Both the position numbers and the translations under genes were made by a program. Of a DNA stretch of 47,655 nt, positions 1 to 8,486 are shown piece by piece. The stretch covers positions 17,208 through 64,862 of the forward strand of contig WTKN01000370.1 of the NCBI GenBank assembly GCA_011524395.1. Reading direction: 5' to 3'. Position 1 is the first letter of the stretch. Every line of letters begins with the position of its first letter. This DNA comes from Moorena sp. SS36440bin_2 (GTDB taxonomy: Bacteria; Cyanobacteriota; Cyanobacteriia; Cyanobacteriales; Coleofasciculaceae). The notes beneath the pieces are model-generated. The model was not told the origin of the DNA, made no database searches, and was given only the letters and a program-made list of their open reading frames with translations.

Positions 1-682
1 GGTCGTAAATGGTAGATTCTGAGAGTTTTCAGAGCTTTGATGGCTATAAATCCATAGATTTTCCAGCAAACCTTCATCAAGCCTGAATTTCTCAAGTTCT
101 ATTACTCAATTGCTTTTCGAGTGGTGACAAAGGACTAATAACAACTGCAAGCGGTGCGACCTAGCACTTTTTGCGACGCGCTAGGGAACGCCCACCAAGA
201 GAATGACTTACGAATTTGAGTCCAACTTGGTATTATTACTCTTTCTAGTGTTCTCCAAGAAAAGAGGCTTCCCACGCGAGCCTTTCTCTTAAGGAGTGGT
301 AACGCCACTGAATCCTAAGTTGCGATCAAACGATGCGGTGCTAAGCGCGCCCTTTTTGCGACGCGGTGCGACACCGGTCGGGTTTCCCGACAAGGGTGAA
401 CGCCCACCAACAGAGCTAAGGGTGAATGCCCACCAACAGAGCTAAGGGTGAACGCCCACCAACAGAGGGAAGGCTCACTTCTCAATTTGACACAATCTTT
501 ACACACTCTTTACAGAATTTTGAGATGATCCAGTGCAACTAGCCGTTACTAATGGTAAAACCCAAATAGTGATGAACACATATGAAGAAATTAAATATAG
601 CATCTGTCAAAAGAGGTATATTTTTGAGTGTTCTGTGTTTATCCAAAATTTGTAAAGGACTAGGCTTACAGCAGGATTGTTC
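1..682. other. Intergenic region with dispersed repeats
   Basis: I see no convincing gene here. The stretch carries copies of short repeats found elsewhere in the window: a GAACGCCCACCAAGAGAA motif near 186-203, a GGTCGGGTTTCCCGAC hairpin near 376-391 and a tandem repeat at 394-467. The last 150 bases are AT-rich and would hold the promoter of the response regulator. A 63-codon minus-strand frame over the tandem repeat (315-506) is only open because of the repeats. Confidence 0.6.
394..467. repeat. 26-bp tandem repeat, about 2.8 copies
   Basis: Three head-to-tail copies of a 26-bp unit begin at 394, 420 and 446. Each starts GGGTGAACGCCCACCAAC and ends CAGAGCTAA, and the last is cut after CAGAG. 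The second copy has one change (AATGCC for AACGCC). The unit is an expanded version of the AACGCSCACCAAGAG motif found singly at 186-203 and 7072-7087. Confidence 0.85.
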
Positions 683-3178
683 ATGAGACTTTTGCTGGTA
701 GAGGATGACAATGCTCTAGCTCTAACCTTGAGTAAAGTGTTGAGAGAGCAGAATTATATTGTAAATATTGCTGGAGATGGGGAAGAAGGTTGGGAGTATG
801 CTCAAGCCTTTACCTATGACCTGATTGTGCTCGAAGTGGATTTACCCAAGCTCGATGGTATCAGCTTGTGTAAGCGACTACGGCAGGCAAGCTACGATAG
901 AGGGATTTTGCTGTTACTTTCTCAAGCAGCTATTGCTGAGCAAGTCAAGCTTAATGCTGAGGCTGATGATTATATTGTTAAACCCTTTACAGCCAAGGAT
1001 CTGTTGACTCGGATTAAGACATTACTGCGTCACCACAGTGTTTCTGGATTAAGGCTACTGGAATGGGGTGATGTTTGCCTAGACCCGAGTACCTGTGAAG
1101 TAACGTATAAAGGGCAACTGCTCCATCTCTCACCAAAGGAATACGGTCTTCTAGAACTATTCCTGAGCCATCCCCGCCGAGTATTTAGTCAGAGTATCAT
1201 TCTCGAACATCTGTGGTCATTTGAAGACCCTCCTTCACCAGAAACAGTTAGGGCACATGTGAAGGGGTTAAGGCGCAAGCTCAAGAGTGTTGAAGCTGAT
1301 GATGTGATTGAAACTGTCTATGGAATGGGCTATCGCCTCAAGAGCTTACCGAGGAGCAAAAAAAAGAAACTCAAACCAACCCCAACAAGGTTTAATCAGC
1401 CTTGGGAGCGTTCTAAAGGAACCATGTGGCGTCAGTTTGCCACTGTAGAACAGGCGGTTAATGCTCTCGAAGCCGGACATCTTACTGAGGAGCTGCGAAA
1501 ACAAGCCCAGCAGCAAGTCCACAAGCTCGTGAGAGCTTTAGATAAGTTTGGCTTAGTTGAAGGATCACGCCTAGCCCAAACTATTGAGAACTGGCTACAG
1601 TTCGTCAATATAAGCACGACAAGGAACTCTGGTAAACAAAGATATCGGTCAAGACGCAGGAACTATGACAACCAAATAGAATTACCTAGTCCTCAATTAC
1701 AGCAACTCAGTTCCCCAACTAATATTCAAAATCTTGCATCTTTGGTAGCACTTCTGTCTGAAGAACTGCAGCAACCTCCATCAGCTTCATCTGGTGATGT
1801 CAGTAGTGAGTTGGACGATAATCCAACCATTACTGTCTTAAAAGAGTATGAACTAACCGATGATAATAAATCAGACCCCCTGGCACCAGAGCAATTATCA
1901 AAAAAGCTTCCCTTGATTTTAGTTATCGATGGAGACGTGCAACTGACACAACAGTTGGAAAGAGAAGCAGTGAATTGGGATATGCAAGTAAAAGTTGTCC
2001 TAGATCCCAGGGAAGCAAGAGTTGTAATGGATCAAGAAATACCTGATGTTGTGCTACTGGACTTGATGTTTCCAAATTATCCAGAGGTCGGAATCGCACT
2101 CCTAAAATATTTCCAGAACCAATACCCTCAAATCCCAGTAATCGTTTCTACACAGCAAAATCGGTTTAGCGATCGCGTTGAGGTTGCTCGTCAGGGAGGA
2201 CGAGCGTTTTTATCCAAACCCGTGACCCCAATACAGTTACTAGAAACTGTTGAAGATGTCTTAAATCAAGACAGACCTTCCACCGCCAAAGTCCTGGCAG
2301 TAGACGATGATCCCCTAGTGCTCGAAAGTATACGACACTTCCTACAACCTTTAGGAGTGCAGATTATTACCTTAGAAGAACCCGATCAATTTTGGGAACA
2401 GCTCGAAGCGACAGGACCTGATCTACTGATTTTGGATTTAGACATGCCCCAATTCAATGGGATTGAACTATGCCAAGTTGTGCGCAATGATCGCATCTGG
2501 CATGGATTACCTATCCTATTGCTTTGTGAACACCAAGACTCTGAAACAATTCACCGCATTTATCAAGCTGGAGCTGATGACTATATCTTTAAACCGATAA
2601 CGAAATCTGAGTTAGTCACCCGTGTTTTCCATCGTCTAGAGCGTACCAAACTCCTCCGTAGTTTAGGAGAAATCGACCAATTAACTGGTGTGGCTAATCG
2701 TCGTCAATCTACCATAGAATTCAATCGATTACTGCACTTATCCCAACGCTACCATCAACCTCTTTGCTATGCCTTATTGGATTTAAACAACTTAAAGCAG
2801 GTGAATGAGCAATATGGTCATGTGATGGGAGATAGAATTCTGAAGCGGTTAGGACAAATCTTGCGGCAAAAGTTTCGCAGTCACGATATAGTTGCCCGCT
2901 GGGGAGGTAAGGAGTTCTTCATCGGGATGTATGGTCTCAATCGACAGGCTGGGGTCAGAAGGCTCCAAGAAATTTTGGAGACTGTTGGTGAAGAATTTGA
3001 TGACTGTGATCTAGTGCAGGTAACATTTAGTGCTGGGGTGGCAGAGTACCCTGAGGATGGCACAGACATCGAAAGCCTCTATCGAGCCGCTGATGAGGCT
3101 ATTGAGCGAGCCAAAGCCATTGGTCAAGATTGTGTATTTCCAGCTCAATCCCTAGCTGGAAACATCAGTCAGTTGTGA
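683..3178 (+). CDS. Multidomain response regulator: REC, OmpR-type wHTH, HPt, REC, REC, GGDEF
   Basis: This 831-residue signalling protein combines DNA binding with a diguanylate-cyclase-like output. In order: receiver (1-120), winged-helix OmpR/PhoB DNA-binding domain (about 127-222), HPt-like helical segment with candidate His280, receiver 2 (about 410-527, Asp460), receiver 3 (about 545-655, Asp585) and a GGDEF domain (about 665-820). The first receiver has Glu51 in the phospho-acceptor slot (LIVLEVDLP), while its acidic pocket and Lys100 remain. The cyclase signature reads GGKEF (741-745), not GG[D/E]EF. I chose ATG 683; a TTG two codons upstream (677) is also in frame. Two DUF4388 genes follow on the same strand, but 1.3 kb away. 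Family membership is clear from motifs; enzymatic activity is uncertain. Confidence 0.93.
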   Translation: MRLLLVEDDNALALTLSKVLREQNYIVNIAGDGEEGWEYAQAFTYDLIVLEVDLPKLDGISLCKRLRQASYDRGILLLLSQAAIAEQVKLNAEADDYIVKPFTAKDLLTRIKTLLRHHSVSGLRLLEWGDVCLDPSTCEVTYKGQLLHLSPKEYGLLELFLSHPRRVFSQSIILEHLWSFEDPPSPETVRAHVKGLRRKLKSVEADDVIETVYGMGYRLKSLPRSKKKKLKPTPTRFNQPWERSKGTMWRQFATVEQAVNALEAGHLTEELRKQAQQQVHKLVRALDKFGLVEGSRLAQTIENWLQFVNISTTRNSGKQRYRSRRRNYDNQIELPSPQLQQLSSPTNIQNLASLVALLSEELQQPPSASSGDVSSELDDNPTITVLKEYELTDDNKSDPLAPEQLSKKLPLILVIDGDVQLTQQLEREAVNWDMQVKVVLDPREARVVMDQEIPDVVLLDLMFPNYPEVGIALLKYFQNQYPQIPVIVSTQQNRFSDRVEVARQGGRAFLSKPVTPIQLLETVEDVLNQDRPSTAKVLAVDDDPLVLESIRHFLQPLGVQIITLEEPDQFWEQLEATGPDLLILDLDMPQFNGIELCQVVRNDRIWHGLPILLLCEHQDSETIHRIYQAGADDYIFKPITKSELVTRVFHRLERTKLLRSLGEIDQLTGVANRRQSTIEFNRLLHLSQRYHQPLCYALLDLNNLKQVNEQYGHVMGDRILKRLGQILRQKFRSHDIVARWGGKEFFIGMYGLNRQAGVRRLQEILETVGEEFDDCDLVQVTFSAGVAEYPEDGTDIESLYRAADEAIERAKAIGQDCVFPAQSLAGNISQL

Positions 3179-4473
3179 TGTTTCAGTTGTAATTTTTCAG
3201 TAGGTGAGTAAAGCTTTCTGAGCCTTACACCAAGCTGATACCTGATCTATTAAACCCAATTGCTAGCAGGTAGGACCTAAAAAATCGACCTGATACATTG
3301 ACATTTTATTCAGAACTTACTCGATGATTTCACAATTGGGGATAATATAAAGATAGTTTAAAGATTATCGATTCAAAGATATTAATCTTTCATTTGGAGT
3401 TAGGCTCAACAGTATAAAGCTTGAGAGTAGCCATCAAGCATCGGTCATTTTTACGATCTCATTAGGGTGTAAAGCTTATTTAGTTGAATCCGACAATAGT
3501 TCAGCAAGAGTGAAAGTGCAGACTTTCCGTTGACCGTAGGTCACGCTACGCGAACGGAATCGACGTTTATTGACCCAAGTAGCAAACCTTTGACCGTAGG
3601 TCACGCTACGCGAACGTTGCTTTGTTTCTAACCGGAATATTGGGTGGGGAGTCAGGCAATGGTGGTCTTGCGGTGTGATCCCGTGCTTTTTTAAAGCGCT
3701 AGGTAACGCGCACTAAGAGATTAATTGTTGTGGGCTGTCTGAAGAGCGCACCTCAAAAATAGGTTGCAGCCCATAGACTTTGTAGGGCTTACCCTGAATG
3801 GATTCTCGTACACATATGCCCTTAAGCTTGCGCCATGCTCGTGCTCAAGCGCGGTGGTCGTTGCTCTTTAGGGGCGGCCTTTGGCCTTAGTAGCCCTTGC
3901 CATTAAATATAGCCCTTCGATTAAGGGTAACGTAGGTTGTGGATGCACAGCCTATTGGCGAGGGCGTCAGTTGAAAGATTTTGATCCAACCCTAGTAAGC
4001 AATTACTGATCAGAGTCTAACTAAAAAATCAAGCCTGACCAATAGGGTATAAAACAGGGTATACAAACGTTTATAGCCTATTAATGTGCTTTTCCCCTCG
4101 CCTGTTAAATATAAAATTTCTTGGAAAATTTATCTGGCCATAGCAATAATTTTGGTATTCCAGATCTTAAGGTAGAAGCGTTCTAGGAAAATTTTTTACC
4201 AGCATTAACATCGCTAGTACCTGATTAGTTGATGGGTCAGACCCCTCATCGCTCGATAGGTCTGACCTTTCGGAAACTGCTACCAATTATTGTTTCTCTC
4301 AAGAGAATTAATCAATTGATATGGGATTTAATTTCAAATTAACAAGCCACTCAGGTCATAGGACGTTGACTTTGACTGTTAAAAACGATTTTCAGGTGTT
4401 TTTTTAACAAATCTTAATTTATTATAAATTAGTAATTTCCGCTAACCCTTTAGTATGAAGTAAATTAACAATT
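3179..4473. other. 1.3-kb intergenic region with dispersed repeats
   Basis: No open frame here looks like a gene. It holds two perfect 26-bp repeats (3531-3556 and 3591-3616), an AACGCGCACTAAGAGA repeat near 3706-3721, and a GC-rich palindromic stretch around 3840-3910 including GGCGGCCTTTGGCC. The last 250 bases are AT-rich and contain the likely promoter of the first DUF4388 gene. Confidence 0.6.
3531..3616. repeat. Pair of perfect 26-bp dispersed repeats
   Basis: The 26-bp unit TGACCGTAGGTCACGCTACG-CGAACG occurs at 3531-3556 and again, identical, at 3591-3616. Its first half is a small hairpin (TGACC TAGG-type centre GGTCA). Related units lie at 8211-8234, 10424-10446 and, as reverse complements, in the 26761-26888 array, so this is a genome-wide repeat family and not a local duplication. 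Confidence 0.85.
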
Positions 4474-5232
4474 ATGTCTGTTACAGGCTATTTAAGCGAT
4501 ATTTCCCTACCAGAAGTTTTTCAGTTTATCGCCCAGGGACAAAAAACTGGTTTGCTAAGGTTGGTTCCCTTGCCCATAAACCAAGCAACCCCTAGGAGAA
4601 CTCATTATATTTGGATGTATCAGGGTCACCTGGTGGCAGCTGCAGATCGATTAGACAATCAAGGTTTGGTATCGCTGATTGTTAAACACTGCGGGGTTAG
4701 CGAACGGGTAATTGCTAAGTTGGCTCAGCTGTGTGCCATAGATAAACCTCTGGGTTTATGCCTGAAAACTCAGGGTGCTTTACAAGGTGAACAATTAAAA
4801 CAGCTATTTCGTATGCAAGTTTTACAGCATGTGTGTGCTTTGTTTCAGCTCCGAGATGGTCAGTTTAACTTTGAACAGAATGTACCCATACCAACACGAG
4901 AAATGACGGGTTTGAGTATGCCAACAAAAATAGCTATGTTGAAGGGATTGCGATCGCTCCGCAACTGGGAAGCTCTGGCAGATAAAATACCTGACCCGAA
5001 TGGCGGTTTGGTCAGTATCAACGGTGGTCAACCTAAATACAGTTTGGACTCTATAGAGTGGCAAGTTTGGGAGTACACCAATGGCAATGTTTCTCTCAAG
5101 AGAATTGCAAGGCAACTGAGAGTACCAGTAGAAAAAGTGCAACAAGTTGCTTTTAGACTGATCACAATAGGTTTAGTAGAAGAAGTTCCCTTATTGGTTA
5201 GCAAATTATGTGACATATCTACATTTAACTGA
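4474..5232 (+). CDS. DUF4388 (PatA-like N-terminal) domain protein, copy 1
   Basis: A 252-residue protein that starts with the DUF4388 signature (MSVTGYLSDISLPEVFQF). This domain is known from the N-terminus of PatA-type regulators in cyanobacteria and from gliding and signalling proteins in other bacteria. Here it stands without a receiver domain. The last 60 residues (about 188-245) look helical and resemble a winged-helix or PatA-type tail. There is no signal peptide or membrane segment, so it should be cytoplasmic. The gene at 6110 is a clear paralogue sharing QNVPIP and EMTGLS motifs in the same order. Role in signal transduction is inferred from the family and from the response regulator upstream. 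Confidence 0.85.
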   Translation: MSVTGYLSDISLPEVFQFIAQGQKTGLLRLVPLPINQATPRRTHYIWMYQGHLVAAADRLDNQGLVSLIVKHCGVSERVIAKLAQLCAIDKPLGLCLKTQGALQGEQLKQLFRMQVLQHVCALFQLRDGQFNFEQNVPIPTREMTGLSMPTKIAMLKGLRSLRNWEALADKIPDPNGGLVSINGGQPKYSLDSIEWQVWEYTNGNVSLKRIARQLRVPVEKVQQVAFRLITIGLVEEVPLLVSKLCDISTFN

Positions 5233-6109
5233 CTGTAAAGTGTGGTATAATAATCCCTTTTTAAGGGGGATCAAAACTTGCGTAAAGTACTACTTAAAGG
5301 TACTCTTAATTGTGGCTTTCAACACAACTGTATGACCTCAAAGCGAGTTTTATAGTTGGGAAAATTTTCATAATTGCTCGCACTTTAGTTGATTGCTCAG
5401 TTGATATCACCGTTAATCCAAAGCTGCAAATCGTAATCAAACTAGTCTTGAATACTACAATTATTTATCCAGTGCTATCCCGCGCTTTTTAAAAGCTAAG
5501 CTTCAACGCGAACCAAGAGTTTCACTTATCTCGATAAGAAAAGAGTGGAGACTTAGAGCCAGGGTTTTACTCGAACACTATGTATCTAGCTTCTTCAGCT
5601 ACGTTTTCAACTATTCAAAAGAACTTTCACCCATCAGCATCAAGGGAAGATTTATTTAATTCAAACTTAGCACTTTGTCGATTTGGCCAACCTTATAAGC
5701 AGGTGCACAAAATTAATTACACATTTTCCAAAACTCAAAGCCTTACGATGTAAGGGTTACAGAGATTGGTAGTAGGAAATTAATTTTGTAATGGTGCTTA
5801 GTAATATGGCAAAACATCTTTGCTCCGATAAAAAAACAACCTCTGTCTGGGATTGATGAGGAGCTGAGTAGTCATCAAAGGTTGCGTCCCTACCTTGAAA
5901 GCCAAGACCGATGGCTAACCTACGTCTTATACTTGTCCTAAGGACTCTCGGCCTTAGTAAACAAAAGCCAACGCCCAGGGTCACACATGGGGCTGATCGC
6001 GGTTGATCTAAAACTCGGATTGTGCCGCACAAACCATCTAACACTATATAATTTATTGTCACTCATAGTTGACACTTTCAAGGTGCTCTCTTGGTTTTAA
6101 TTACCCGAC
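5233..6109. other. Intergenic region between the two DUF4388 genes
   Basis: The 877-bp spacer contains an AACGCGAACCAAGAG copy of the dispersed repeat near 5505-5519. A 101-codon minus-strand frame at 5757-6062 and a 60-codon plus-strand frame at 5310-5492 have no recognisable motifs and no ribosome-binding site, and I do not call them. The length suggests the two paralogues have separate promoters. Confidence 0.5.
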
Positions 6110-6955
6110 ATGTCCCTTAATGGTTACCTAAGCGATTTATACTTGCCAGAACTTTTTCAGTTTCTAGAGAAAGGAAAGAAAACTGGTTGGCTCAGAATTA
6201 CTGCCTTACCCAGAGTTTCTGGATACCGGCGACCAGTTCATCACTTTTGGGTGTATCAGGGTCGGATTGTGGCAGCAGCTAATCGATTGGACCATCAGGG
6301 TTTAATTGTCCTGATTGCTCAACATCAGTGGGTTAAACACAGTATAGTCACTACACTAGCTGAGTCATGTACTCCCAATCAGCCACTGGGTTTATACCTC
6401 CAAAGTCAAGGTATTTTACAAACTGCACAACTAAAATGGTTGTTTCAGATTCAAATACAACGGCAAGTGTGTCCTTTGTTTGAACTGAAAGATGGTCGAT
6501 TTAAATTCGAGCAGAACGTGCCGATTCCAACCCTGGAAATGACCGGTTTAAGTATACCGGCAACAGAAGCAACATTGATCGGGTTAAGGGAACTGCAGCA
6601 CTGGGAGGCTTTGGCTGAGCAATTGCCTGACCCTCATTGGGGTTTAGTCAGTACCATATGCGATCCACCCCAATCCCATTATCGACTCAACGTTTTAGAA
6701 TGCAAAGTGTGGAATTATACAACAGGCAAAGTTTCTCTCAAAGCGATCGCAAAGCAGCTGAAACTACCAGTAGCACAAGTACGGCAGATTGCGTTTAGGC
6801 TAATCACAGTGGGTCTTGCACAAGCAAGACCTTTGTTGAAGGATACTTCTCATCAAAACTTGGACAAATCTAGACAAAACCCAATTGCTCTCGACAAACA
6901 AAAATATCCATTCATTAGCTTCCGCCGCAATTCATCCCACGTCCGAAAGCAGTAA
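6110..6955 (+). CDS. DUF4388 (PatA-like N-terminal) domain protein, copy 2
   Basis: A 281-residue paralogue of the 4474 gene. It opens MSLNGYLSDLYLPELFQF and keeps the same block order: GLLR/GWLR, YQGRIVAAANRLDHQGL, the FKFEQNVPIPTLEMTGLS segment, then a tail with KAIAKQLKLPVAQVRQIAFRL. It carries an extra polar tail of about 35 residues (after residue 245) rich in Lys, Asn and Ser that the first copy lacks. No receiver, membrane segment or signal peptide is visible. The two genes probably arose by tandem duplication and then acquired repeat-filled spacing. Function beyond a signalling role is unknown. Confidence 0.85.
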   Translation: MSLNGYLSDLYLPELFQFLEKGKKTGWLRITALPRVSGYRRPVHHFWVYQGRIVAAANRLDHQGLIVLIAQHQWVKHSIVTTLAESCTPNQPLGLYLQSQGILQTAQLKWLFQIQIQRQVCPLFELKDGRFKFEQNVPIPTLEMTGLSIPATEATLIGLRELQHWEALAEQLPDPHWGLVSTICDPPQSHYRLNVLECKVWNYTTGKVSLKAIAKQLKLPVAQVRQIAFRLITVGLAQARPLLKDTSHQNLDKSRQNPIALDKQKYPFISFRRNSSHVRKQ

Positions 6956-7045
6956 CGTCGGCGTCGGATGAACGGACCCGGCTGCGGCTATCGGATCTTA
7001 TTCTTGTACATGCTGGCGGAGTAAGGATGAAGAGCGACAGTGCTA

Positions 7046-7088
7046 CCCTGGTCGGGTTTCCCGACCAGGGTGAACGCGCACCAAGAGA
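7046..7088. repeat. Perfect hairpin followed by AACGCGCACCAAGAG repeat
   Basis: CCCTGGTCGGG (7046-7056), loop TTT, CCCGACCAGGG (7060-7070) is an 11-bp perfect stem. It is followed directly by TGAACGCGCACCAAGAGAA. The same hairpin plus motif, slightly degenerate, is at about 376-411. It lies between the converging ends of the second DUF4388 gene and the GerMN gene, with no T-tract, so it is more likely a mobile repeat than a terminator. Confidence 0.8.
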
Positions 7089-7210
7089 ATCGAGTCCGGT
7101 TTTTAATCAATTGATGAAATTTTTACTGGATCAGGCTTTTGGAATTTACATGGGGTAAGCCTTCTGAAAGTATCACAAACTGAGGTTTTGTGTAAGTTTT
7201 ATTGAACAGT

Positions 7211-7834
7211 TCAAATATAAATATCTTCTCCTTGCTCTGTGAAGCGAACATCTTTAATATTCAACTGAGAGTTAGCAGTAAGAGTTTTACGCAAACTACC
7301 GAAAAGGGCAAATTGCTCACAAGTGGAGAGAGAGACAAACTGCCGCTGGGAATCTGGTGATAGGCGCAAATCGACGGTAGCCACACCAGTATTGGCATTG
7401 ATATTCACGCGGTATCCCGATACATTAAAGTCACTGGAGTTACCAGTCTCTAAAACTTTTCCTATAACTGTATTTACTGGATTTCCTACTGGTACAGCTA
7501 CCTGTTCAGATACCAGAGACTGACACTGACTGTCAGCCCGATAGACATTAAGAATTACTCCGTTAGCTCGATTGCTATTATTATTACCTTGGCTGACTGT
7601 AGCCTTAAGCGCGACCTTACCAACCTTATTAGGTACAGTACTCTTAGGTAGAGTAGTATTAGAGGGTGCTACACCAGTGGTAGAGCTAGCCTCGGTGGTT
7701 GCTTCAGCAGATAGATTCCCTACAGGAGTTTTCTGGGAACCAGGATTGTTATCACTCACCAAACCATAGCTACTGAAACCAACGACAATTGCTGCAATCG
7801 CAACAGGAGCTAGATAGTGTTGAAAACTTTTCAT
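7211..7834 (-). CDS. GerMN-domain exported protein
   Basis: A 207-residue protein with an N-terminal hydrophobic segment (about residues 9-27), suggesting export or membrane anchoring. A low-complexity Ser/Thr/Ala linker covers about 28-75, and a C-terminal domain from about 85 resembles the GerMN (sporulation/germination) fold: ILNVYRADSQC, then VIGKVLE, then VATVDLRLSPDSQ. In cyanobacteria such proteins are common and of unknown function; they do not imply sporulation. The start ATG is clear, with a dispersed-repeat spacer downstream. The gene stands alone, converging with the DUF4388 gene. Confidence 0.72.
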   Translation of the reverse strand: MKSFQHYLAPVAIAAIVVGFSSYGLVSDNNPGSQKTPVGNLSAEATTEASSTTGVAPSNTTLPKSTVPNKVGKVALKATVSQGNNNSNRANGVILNVYRADSQCQSLVSEQVAVPVGNPVNTVIGKVLETGNSSDFNVSGYRVNINANTGVATVDLRLSPDSQRQFVSLSTCEQFALFGSLRKTLTANSQLNIKDVRFTEQGEDIYI

Positions 7835-8486
7835 TTGGCTTCGCTCAAAACAATGCTTATAGCTGTTGTCTAAAGCAACAGTTACATCAATCCATATTCA
7901 AGGTGAAGCGTGGTTGATCAGGATAAAACAGTTAAAAAATAGAAACTAGAAAATAAAAATTGAAATCATTTTCAGGCTTATATCCCAATTCTGGCAAATT
8001 AGGGCTATAGATCAAATTAATCTGGGCATCTCCCGACACTCTCAAAACTCTTAACACTCGTCCTACTTTGAATAGTTGGTATTAACTGTGGGGGAAGTTA
8101 AACCCAGTTATCCTGTTGTAATAGCCTTGCTATCGTGACATACTCCTAAACTGACTCTTAGAGTTCAGTTTAGGCTTCTTGCCAACTCCACCCAACGGTT
8201 AGGATACAAGGCCTTTGGCCACGCTACGCGAACGACAAGCTTTATTAACGACACGGGATGCCCCTCCGCACCGGAACAATACAACTCGTTCTATTTTTTA
8301 GGCACGCAGGTGGCGGTTAGCTCTTAATTTGTTTTCCCTGCTATCTTCATTATAGATGAAAATAAAAAAACAAAGTTCCGCCTCCGCCATTCATCCCACG
8401 CCCACCTTTGGTACGGATATGGGGCATAAGCGCGGATCAACCTAAAAGAAGTTCCCCCGTGGAGGACATCCCCGATTCAATCAACC
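7835..8486. other. Intergenic region upstream of the NDH-2 gene
   Basis: No gene is seen. It holds a 24-bp dispersed repeat unit at 8211-8234 (GCCTTTGGCC then ACGCTACGCGAACG) and a CCGCCATTCATCCCACG motif near 8386-8402, also present near 6923-6940. A GGAGG at 8461-8465 lies 20 bases before the next start and is probably too far to act as its ribosome-binding site. Confidence 0.5.

Noticed and set aside
5757-6062. 101-codon minus-strand frame between the DUF4388 genes
   Set aside because: No similarity to any family I know, no ribosome-binding site, and it runs through repeat-containing spacer.
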